64,000 bases of DNA from an uncultured bacterium (lineage in GTDB: Bacteria; Planctomycetota; UBA1135; GCA-002686595): the NCBI GenBank assembly GCA_937905825.1, contig CALCXM010000042.1, positions 1 to 64,000 on the forward strand, written 5' to 3'. Under the pieces are notes generated by a model. That model did not search any database. It saw nothing but the letters and a program-made list of their open reading frames with translations, and was not told the DNA's origin. Shown in pieces: positions 43,177 to 50,733 of this stretch (position 1 is its first letter; the number at the start of each line of letters is the position of its first letter). Position numbers and translations under genes: made by a program.

Positions 43177-45507
43177 ATGTTCTTCAAGGTTCTTCCCGCT
43201 GTCTTTGCGCTCCTCTCCGCTTCCCTTCAGTCGCCGGGACCCGTGCGGTCGGAGGTCCTTCCGATCCCAGGCGTTCGCGAGTATTCGGGGCAACTCATTG
43301 TGCGCCCGCTGGAGCGTTCTGTGCTGCGCGAGCAAGGCTTCGATCGAAGCGAGATCAGAGCGTTGCGCGAGGCGGCGAACAGTGAACTTGGCCGCCATGA
43401 TGTGATCGAGAGGGTTGCGGCCACGAACGAATTCCTCGTTCGTGTTCCAGCTAACTCGAACGAGTCAAAGCTCTCCCGTGAGTTGATGGCCACGGGGCTA
43501 TACGAGTACGCCGTGCCGGATTGGATCGTCTATCCCCTCGGGGCCGCAACGACTGCTCAACAGGGACAGGCCCGAGCGAATCCTCAAGCTCCCGCGGGCG
43601 CAAGCATCCTTCCCAACTGCCCTGACGATCCGATGCTTGGACTTCAATGGCACCATGACTCGAATCGTGTGGCGTCGTGCGAGGCCTGGGCCCTCTACAC
43701 CGGGCCCACAGACCTCAGCATTGGCGTTTGCGACACGGGGATTCGAACAACGCACGAGGACTTGTTGCTCAATCGACTTGAAGGCTACAACGCCGTGGAT
43801 CGACTGTGGGAGTCAGCCGGAGGGGACATTTCGCCGAAGCACTACCACGGTACGCGCACGACGGGAATGGTCGCGGCGAACGGCAACAATGGCGCGGGGA
43901 TCTGCGGTGTCGGCTGGAATCTAAAGCACCGCATGCTGCGCGTCTCGAACGCCTCGGACGGCGGGGCTCAGCTCTCGGTTCTGCACCACGCGGCCCGGAC
44001 TTCCGTGGAGAGCGGGGATCGTATTGCGAACGTTAGCTACCACGGCGCTTGGTTGACCGGGAACACGGCGACGGCGACCTATGTGAAGTCTCTGGGCGGC
44101 TTGTTGGTTTGGGGTTCCGGGAACACGGGGGGGAACGCTTCCCATGCTGACCGCGATGACGATGACCTAATCGTTGTCGGCGCAAGCACGAACACGGACA
44201 CGACCTGGACCTCGACAACCTACGGCACCTACATGGACTTGCTTGCACCGGGGGCGGGGATCTACACGACGGATGCGTCCCATGACAGCGACTATGCCGT
44301 CGCCTCGGGCACTAGCTACGCAGCCCCACTCACTGCGGGGGTTTGCGCCATGATCTGGGGGCAGCAGCCGACCCTCTCCCCGAGTGATGTGGAGCGAATC
44401 CTCAAGCTGGGTGCAGAGGATCTCGGCACCCCCGGACTCGACATTTTCTCAGGCTATGGCCGCGTGCAAATGTTCAATAGCCTGACGCTTTCCGGCATCG
44501 ATGTTCCCCAGGCGCGTTTGGCGGCACCTTTGCAGGAGGGGACGTCCCCGCTGGAGATTCAATTCCGCGATCTCTCTACTGGTGTTCCGACCGCATGGAG
44601 TTGGGACTTCGGAGACGGGGCGACTTCAACTCTGCAGAACCCGAACCACACCTACGCCACCTCGGGCGCCTTCACTGTCAGCCTGACCGTGACGAATGCC
44701 CTTGGTCAGGATCTAGCGACGGAAGTTGACTACATCTTGGCGGACATCATTCCCCCGGTTGCAGAGTTCGAGGCCACGCCCGTTGCGGGTTTGGCGCCAA
44801 TGCAGGTGCAGTTCACGGACCTGTCTGGCGGTGGCCCCCCGGACAGTTGGGCTTGGGACTTCGGAGACGGGAACAGCTCGAGTCTGGCAAACCCCTCGCA
44901 CACCTACACGACCTCGGGCATTCATACGGTGAGCCTTACGGTTTCCAACTCTTACGGTTCGAACCAGCGGATCCTGACGAACTTGATTGCAGTTGACTTT
45001 ATCCCGCCTGTCGCCGGGTTCAGCGCGCAGCCCACCTCAGGGGCGTCTCCGCTCGTGGTTCACTTCACGGATGAATCCACCGCCGGCACGGCGAGCGGCT
45101 GGCTGTGGAGTTTCGGCGACGGTAGTTCGTCAACCGCACAAGACCCGAGCCACACGTACACATTGCCCGGCACGTACACGGTTCGTTTGGTGGCGTCGAA
45201 CACTTGGGGAGAGAACGCCCTGAGCATTCCGGGCTACATCTCCGTTGGCCCGGGCCCGCCGTTGCTTGCAGACTTCACGGGCACTCCGACCACGGGGACA
45301 GCTCCGCTTGCCGTCCAGTTCACGGATTTGTCGATCGGCACCGTCGTCGTGTGGGAGTGGGAGTTTGGTGATGGTGGCGTGTCGACCATACAGAACCCGC
45401 TGTACATCTACCAATCGCCGGGGACCTATGACGTTTCCCTGCAGGTCGCGAACCCGTCCGGGTCAGATGAGTCCTTGGAGTTGCGCTCCTACATCGTCGT
45501 GCATTGA
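43177..45507 (+). CDS. S8-family subtilisin-like protease with four PKD domains
   Basis: The protein has 776 residues with a signal peptide (MFFKVLPAVFALLSASLQS). A propeptide-like region covers about 25-140. The subtilase domain shows the catalytic triad D186 (GVCDTGI), H224 (KHYHGTRTTG) and S380 (GTSYAAP), with the oxyanion Asn N316 in GSGN. From about residue 430 four PKD domains follow, each with WDFGDG/WSFGDG/WEFGDG and an HTYTTSG-type strand, spaced about 85 residues. It ends at the fourth PKD domain without a membrane anchor. It should be an exported endopeptidase active outside the cell, with PKD domains binding substrate or polymer. The ATG at 43177 is the only start giving a clean signal peptide. 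Confidence 0.93.
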   Translation: MFFKVLPAVFALLSASLQSPGPVRSEVLPIPGVREYSGQLIVRPLERSVLREQGFDRSEIRALREAANSELGRHDVIERVAATNEFLVRVPANSNESKLSRELMATGLYEYAVPDWIVYPLGAATTAQQGQARANPQAPAGASILPNCPDDPMLGLQWHHDSNRVASCEAWALYTGPTDLSIGVCDTGIRTTHEDLLLNRLEGYNAVDRLWESAGGDISPKHYHGTRTTGMVAANGNNGAGICGVGWNLKHRMLRVSNASDGGAQLSVLHHAARTSVESGDRIANVSYHGAWLTGNTATATYVKSLGGLLVWGSGNTGGNASHADRDDDDLIVVGASTNTDTTWTSTTYGTYMDLLAPGAGIYTTDASHDSDYAVASGTSYAAPLTAGVCAMIWGQQPTLSPSDVERILKLGAEDLGTPGLDIFSGYGRVQMFNSLTLSGIDVPQARLAAPLQEGTSPLEIQFRDLSTGVPTAWSWDFGDGATSTLQNPNHTYATSGAFTVSLTVTNALGQDLATEVDYILADIIPPVAEFEATPVAGLAPMQVQFTDLSGGGPPDSWAWDFGDGNSSSLANPSHTYTTSGIHTVSLTVSNSYGSNQRILTNLIAVDFIPPVAGFSAQPTSGASPLVVHFTDESTAGTASGWLWSFGDGSSSTAQDPSHTYTLPGTYTVRLVASNTWGENALSIPGYISVGPGPPLLADFTGTPTTGTAPLAVQFTDLSIGTVVVWEWEFGDGGVSTIQNPLYIYQSPGTYDVSLQVANPSGSDESLELRSYIVVH

Positions 45508-45556
45508 TCGGACGTATCGCCACTCCCGCCCTAAGGCCGCAGCGATCCGCAGCGCT

Positions 45557-46651
45557 CTACTTTCCATAGACATCCGCGAGGCAGATGTCCGCGGCCTTCA
45601 AGGCAAGTTGAGTCGGGCTGCACTCGGTTTGGTTGGCGAGTACGATGACGGTCAAGCGTTGCTCGGGGAAGCGCACCATCTCGGCCAGGTAGCCAACCCA
45701 TGCACCCCCGTGCGAAACCGTAGGAAGCTTGCGGTGAAGCTTGTGGCCCAAGCCGCGGGCATAGGGCAGGACTTCGCCGCCGTTCAAAATTCCAGGGGCA
45801 TGCATGGCGTCCAGCAGCTCTTGCCCATGGCCGAGCTTGTTCTCGTAGAAGTTCGCGTCCCACTTGGCCAGGTCTTGGATGGTGGTGAAGACTCCGCCAT
45901 CGCCCACGTGATCGAGGTGCGTGATGTCCACCTTCCAATCCCCGCGATTCTCTTCCTGTTGGCGGGAGTAGCCGTGTGAGCGGCCAACGATGACTTCATC
46001 ATGGCGGTCTTGATAGCGGGTCTCGTCCATGCCCAGGGGATCGAAGATTCGTTCCCGGGCGAAGTCTCGCAGAGTCTTGCCGCTGGTGCGCTCCACGAGC
46101 ATGCCCATCAACAGGTAGTTCGAATTGCTGTAGGAGAACTTGCTGCCGGGCGTGAACTCGAGCTCTGCCTTGGCGATCACCTGCAAGGACTGCTCCGGCG
46201 TGAACCAGGCCTTCCATCCTCCTCCAGCGCGGAACTGAATCCCGATGTAATCGGGGATGCCGCTGGTGTGGTGGATCAACTGACGCACCAGCACCGGGGG
46301 CTCATTGGCAGTGAACTCAGGGAAGTACTTGGTGAGCGGCGCATCCAGGTCGATCTTGCCGTCGAGCTCCAAGAGGGTCACCGACATGGCCGTGAACTGT
46401 TTGGAGGTGGAACCGATGCGATACGGCACCTCCGGCCCGTTGGCCATCCCCGTCTCCAAGTTCGCCATGCCGAAGCCCTTTTCGTAGACGAGCTCCCCTT
46501 CATGGATGATGCCGACCGCCATGCCCGGAGTGTCGTACTCGTTCCACGTTTGAAAGAGAGCGTCGACTTCTTTGAGCGCCTCGGGAGACGTGTCCTGGGG
46601 CAAGGCAGGGGCGAGCAGCAGCAGGGCGGGGAGCAGGATGGAGCACAACAT
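45557..46651 (-). CDS. Beta-lactamase-family serine hydrolase
   Basis: The protein has 364 residues with a signal peptide (LCSILLPALLLLAPALPQ). It shows the class C/esterase-type motifs: S81-T-S-K84 (IGSTSKQFTAM), Y174-S-N176 (FSYSNSNYLL) and H314-G-G316 (VSHGGAWVG). This family includes esterases, D-aminopeptidases and class C beta-lactamases; the sequence cannot choose among them. It converges on the subtilase gene with 49 bases between. The ATG at 46651 gives the signal peptide; the longer frame from 46708 is not better. The protein should act in the periplasm. Confidence 0.88.
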   Translation of the reverse strand: MLCSILLPALLLLAPALPQDTSPEALKEVDALFQTWNEYDTPGMAVGIIHEGELVYEKGFGMANLETGMANGPEVPYRIGSTSKQFTAMSVTLLELDGKIDLDAPLTKYFPEFTANEPPVLVRQLIHHTSGIPDYIGIQFRAGGGWKAWFTPEQSLQVIAKAELEFTPGSKFSYSNSNYLLMGMLVERTSGKTLRDFARERIFDPLGMDETRYQDRHDEVIVGRSHGYSRQQEENRGDWKVDITHLDHVGDGGVFTTIQDLAKWDANFYENKLGHGQELLDAMHAPGILNGGEVLPYARGLGHKLHRKLPTVSHGGAWVGYLAEMVRFPEQRLTVIVLANQTECSPTQLALKAADICLADVYGK

Positions 46652-46824
46652 GGCGGGATCTTCTGGTCTGGAACGTTCGGTCACCCGGGCAAGCGCCCGG
46701 TGCGCCACTGTTGCTCAGCTACGGGCGCGCTATTTCTCCCCTGTCCCGAATCGACGAGCCCCACCGCGCGGCGTGGGGGTTCCAGGACCGCGCAAGTGGC
46801 GGGAACTCGATCACGCACGGAGGC

Positions 46825-47262
46825 TTACCTGATCGTCATCTTCGGTTGGACCGAGATCTCGAGCCAGTAGTCCTTCAGCCGTCCGATGGATTCCATGAAC
46901 TCGGTCAGCCCGACCGGTTTTTGCACGTAGCTATTCGCTCCCAGGTCGTAGCAGGCCTCGATGTCCTTCTCATCACAGGACGTCGTCAGGATGATGACGG
47001 GAATGCGCTTCAAGAACTCATCCGCCTTGACGACAGCGAGAACCTCGCGTCCACTCGTCCCGGGCAGGTTGAGGTCGAGCAAAATGAGGCAGGGTCTCCC
47101 GGGAGTCTCCCACTCCCCGCGGCCATAAAGGTAGTCCAGGGCATCATCGCCACACTCGCAGTGAATGAGTGGGTTGCGCAGGTTCGCTTTTTTGAAGGCT
47201 CGGGCCGTGGCCTCGTAGTCCTCAGGGCTATCCTCAACGATAAGCAGGTCTAGATTCGTCAT
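46825..47262 (-). CDS. Rcp1-like single-domain response regulator
   Basis: The protein has 145 residues and is a receiver domain without an output domain. The phosphorylation site is D63 (LLDLNLPGTSGRE), with acid residues E10-D11 and the conserved T94 and K115 (SYVQKPVGLTEF). It resembles cyanobacterial-phytochrome response regulators (Rcp1/TodK-type), which pass a phosphate to other proteins. GAGGAA lies 5 bases before the ATG. It directly follows the histidine kinase gene with a 14-base gap, so the two form a two-component pair. The kinase carries an in-frame stop, which would leave this regulator without its normal partner unless the stop is read through or is an error. Confidence 0.9.
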   Translation of the reverse strand: MTNLDLLIVEDSPEDYEATARAFKKANLRNPLIHCECGDDALDYLYGRGEWETPGRPCLILLDLNLPGTSGREVLAVVKADEFLKRIPVIILTTSCDEKDIEACYDLGANSYVQKPVGLTEFMESIGRLKDYWLEISVQPKMTIR

Positions 47263-47276
47263 GTGTGTTCCTCGGG

Positions 47277-49280
47277 TTACTCGCCAGTGGCTTTGCTCAG
47301 TGTGAAGTAGAAGGTGGAGCCCTGTCCTTCGGCGGACTCGACCCAGGTAGAACCACCATGTCGATCAACGATCTTGCGGACGATGGTCAGGCCGGCGCCC
47401 GTGCCGCCCCCGAACATCCTTTGGGAGTGCAGGCGCTTGAAGAGGCCAAAGACGTCCTCCAGATGTTTCTCGGGAATCCCAATGCCATTGTCCCGGACAA
47501 AGAAGGCGACTTCGGCCTTTCCGTCCGGCGTGCTGCGCTGCTCGGACCCAATTTCGATCGTCTTGTGCGGCTCGTTGTTGTACTTGAAGGCGTTGCTGAT
47601 GAGGTTGTGAAGGACCTCTCCCGTTTGAATCGCATCGCACCTGGTGACAGGTAGAGGGGACACGAGAGAGAGCACCGCGCTGGCATCGTCCAAGGAGAAC
47701 CGGAGGCCGTCCAAAACACCCTGAAGCACCTCATTCAGGTCGACGGTCTCTAGGTCCAGGTCGATGCGGCCAACCCGCGCATACCTCAAGAGTGCGTTGA
47801 TGAGACTCTCGAGTCGCTGTGTCAGGCGGCAGAGCGTTTCCAGTTTGCTCTTTCCATCCTCATCTAGAACGTCGCCGTAGTCTTCCAGAAGGAACTTGGA
47901 GTAGTTGTGGATGCCGCGCAGCGGCTCCTTGAGGTCGTGCGATGCAATGTAGGCGAAGTCGTCGAGTTCCCGGTTGGACCGCTCTAGTTCTTCGGTTCGC
48001 TCGATTACGCGCTTCTCCAAGTCCCGGTTGAGTTGGCGTAGGGCGTCTTCGGCCGCTTTCAGTTCTGAAACGTCAATGCAGGTGCCGACCATCTGCACGG
48101 GCTTTCCATCCAGGTCGCGTTCGACAATTCCCGTTGCCACGATATGAGACCAGTTGCCGCCTTTCGAGCGGACCCGGTACTTGATCTCGCAGCGAGAGTC
48201 TCCGGCGATCGCCCGGTCGATGGCTTCCTCGGCGCCTGCGAGATCCTTCGGGTGAACGAGATCCACCCAAGCCTCATTGGTCCGGTCGAAGGTTCCCGGT
48301 TCGAGGCCAAAGACCCCTTCGATGCGCTCGCCCCAGGAATACTCCTTGGTTTGAATGTCCCGCGTCCAGATTCCTGCACCCGCAGAATCGAGCGCTAGCT
48401 GCAAGCGCTGGGACGAGTGGCGAAGCTCCTCCGCTTGATCCGCGGCTGTGGAATACAAGAGGTAGAAGTCAATCGCAAGGCCGGCGAAGACCAGCCCGTA
48501 GCTTGCCAGCTTCAAGAAGTGCGCCATGTCGAACATGGCGTCGAATAGCACAAAGGAGCGAGACATGACGACCGCTTGAGCCAAGAAGCCGACGAGTAGC
48601 GACAGGACGAAGCAATGTTCGAACGGTTGCGTGCGCCAACCTCCACGGCGCAGCTCTCCCCAGAGAACGAGAAAGAAAAGTCCCGCCGGGATGAACTCTT
48701 GCTATCGTCCGAAGAGCGCTCCCGACTGGTAGGCCACAGGCAAGGGAGAGAAGGCGAAGAACAGAAAACTTCCGAGGGTGACCACGATCGCCAGGAGGAA
48801 GACGCTTGTTTCGCCGAATAGGCGAGGAGCGCGAGGGGTGATGGCTCCCCGTCTAGACCACCAAGTGAACACCATCGCGGTGGCGAGAAAGAGCCTCGAC
48901 GCACTCCAACTCCAGGGGATGAGCGATGGTGGCGGAGAGGGAAAGCCCCGGGCGAATGCGGTGCTTGTGACGACCGCATGGTATCCGTCAAGAAACGCCG
49001 TGCCGAGAAAGCCCACTGACAAGAAGAGGAAGGTGTCGCTCTTCTTGCTGTAGAAGCGGAGCAGGGCAAGCACGCCCACCACCATGGCAAGTAGCGTGCA
49101 ACAGGCCTCGACAATCGTGTGAAGTTCGGTGTTGCCGCGCCAGGAATCTGTCGCCTGGAGCAGTGCCGCCAAGAGGCAAATACCGAAGCCGACAAGCAAG
49201 TAAGGCCTGACGCCTCGAAGTGTTGGAGCGTGAACGCCTCGGCCGTTGTTTGCGAGTTGGGGAGGGCGAGGCGAACTCAT
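47277..49280 (-). pseudogene. Membrane sensor histidine kinase interrupted by an in-frame amber codon
   Basis: The reading frame from the ATG at 49280 to 47277 would give a 667-residue kinase, with one TAG at 48702-48704 (codon 193). N-terminal residues form a MASE-type 7-TM sensor domain, e.g. HTIVEACCTLLAMVVGVLAL, FLFLSVGFLGTAFLDGYHAV; the helix after the stop (QEFIPAGLFFLVLWGELRRG) continues that domain in the same frame. Then follow a PAS/PAC domain (GIWTRDIQTKEYSW), the HisKA helix with phospho-accepting H448 (ASHDLKEPLRGIHNYSKF), and HATPase motifs (HNLISNAFKYN, DNGIGIP, GAGLTIVRKI). All kinase motifs are intact. A single base change (TAG to CAG) would restore it. It may be pseudogenised, read through or affected by a sequencing error. 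Confidence 0.75.
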
Positions 49281-49752
49281 CGTCGCGAGGGTTTCCAGAT
49301 GTTTCACATTTGGTCCTGTTGATGCTTTGAGAGGGATTGCAGCGTGTGCTTTCTCTTCGTCGTTCCCCAACGCATTCGATTAGAACCGTTCGGGTGCTTT
49401 GGATACTTCGCACGGGTTTGTTGTTCCAGGAGCGGCTCCTAGCTCCATGGAAGTGAACAATGAGGCCCAGTAGGGCAGTTTGTAGCCTGACCCGCATTGG
49501 GGCAGTCCGGGTGCTGCAATCGAAGACAGACCACGTCCTCGGGGCGGAAGGTCTCGACCCATCTTGGCGAGCTGCCGATTCCCGGAAGCTGATGCCGTGG
49601 GCATCCCGTAGCGACGCGCCGAAGTGCAGGACGTGGGTCTCCGGTCAACGGTGGGGCGCCGGGTCGCGGCCAATCGAGGCCCATTGGATTGCTTCGTCTT
49701 TGTTCGAAACTTCTCACTCTGGGGGATGTTCGAGGGCCAAAAGGGAGGATGG
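49281..49752. other. Divergent intergenic region
   Basis: These 472 bases lie between the kinase gene (minus) and the membrane-protein gene at 49753 (plus). They should hold both promoters. Open frames on both strands look random and no gene is recognised. Confidence 0.45.
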
Positions 49753-50700
49753 ATGAACGCAAAAAAGGAGGACTCCGAGAAGACCGCTGCGGGCCGATGC
49801 GCCTCAAGCACTTGGTGGCGGCGATTGATCGGACGGCTCGTTTCCTTCGTGAAAGGCATGCTGTTCCTTTTGCTCGGTCTTTGCGCCGGTTTGATCGCAC
49901 TCCTCTTCCTCCCTAGCCGTTCTTGGGGTCGTCTCGACAAAGGGGAACGCATCGTGGCGTTACGGGAACTCTCCGAGCACTTTCGCCCAATGGTGAACGC
50001 TTTGCACAGGTACGAAGCAGAGCAAGGGAGTTCTCCGGTGCGACTGAGTCATCTGGTTCCCAAGTACATGGACCGCTTGCCGGTGCTCGAACCGAAGCAC
50101 GTGGATCAATTCAGCTACTACCCAAGCTGGGGGCCAGACATCCGTGAGCAAGGAACCATTTGCAACAAACTGATTTGGTACGAGGGCTCGACCTTCAGTG
50201 CGCAGACGGCTCACGATTGGCCAATAGAACGGTTCGAGGACCACAGGCACCGACATTCGCTGATGCTCCTGGATGATCAGGGCAGGGTTCAGTCCATGCG
50301 GACCTACTCTTCAGAGCTCGCTCCCCAGGTGATCAGCATGGGGCCCGGGCCGCAGCAGGCTGGCCATCGTGCTGGTTCCGCCCACTTCGAAGAACGGCTC
50401 CGTGAGTTGGTGCCAACCGGCCAGAGGTTGCACGTCTTGAAGCGACAGCTAGGTTCGGGAAAGGCCGAACGAGAACTCCCACGACCCTGGGTACTCGTTG
50501 TCTGGCTACCCGAGTTTCTATTCGACCTCGACGCAGACAGCTTTATCTACTCCTCGAAGGACAGAACCTCAGGCGAGGGAGACGGCTATGGAGGATGGAC
50601 CTTCTCCGTGTCGTTGCGCTACTCTGGGTTGGACGCAGGTTCTTTGCTCAGGGTGCCCACTTTCCTGAGGTCGATCGGGGGCCGCCGGTGTCCCCCTTAG
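49753..50700 (+). CDS. Membrane protein of unknown function, upstream of sigma-factor fusion
   Basis: The protein has 315 residues. GGGAGGATGG precedes the ATG at 49753, a strong ribosome site. One or two transmembrane helices lie near residues 30-51 (VKGMLFLLLGLCAGLIALLF). The rest is outside and contains HRYEAEQGSSPVRLSHLVPK, FSYYPSWGPDIREQ and many Trp, Tyr and His. I recognise no family. It ends 33 bases before the sigma-factor fusion, so the two are probably co-transcribed and may act together as envelope sensor and regulator. Confidence 0.7.
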   Translation: MNAKKEDSEKTAAGRCASSTWWRRLIGRLVSFVKGMLFLLLGLCAGLIALLFLPSRSWGRLDKGERIVALRELSEHFRPMVNALHRYEAEQGSSPVRLSHLVPKYMDRLPVLEPKHVDQFSYYPSWGPDIREQGTICNKLIWYEGSTFSAQTAHDWPIERFEDHRHRHSLMLLDDQGRVQSMRTYSSELAPQVISMGPGPQQAGHRAGSAHFEERLRELVPTGQRLHVLKRQLGSGKAERELPRPWVLVVWLPEFLFDLDADSFIYSSKDRTSGEGDGYGGWTFSVSLRYSGLDAGSLLRVPTFLRSIGGRRCPP

Positions 50701-50733
50701 GGAGGGCCTGGAGGTCCTGCCTACGGACGACCC

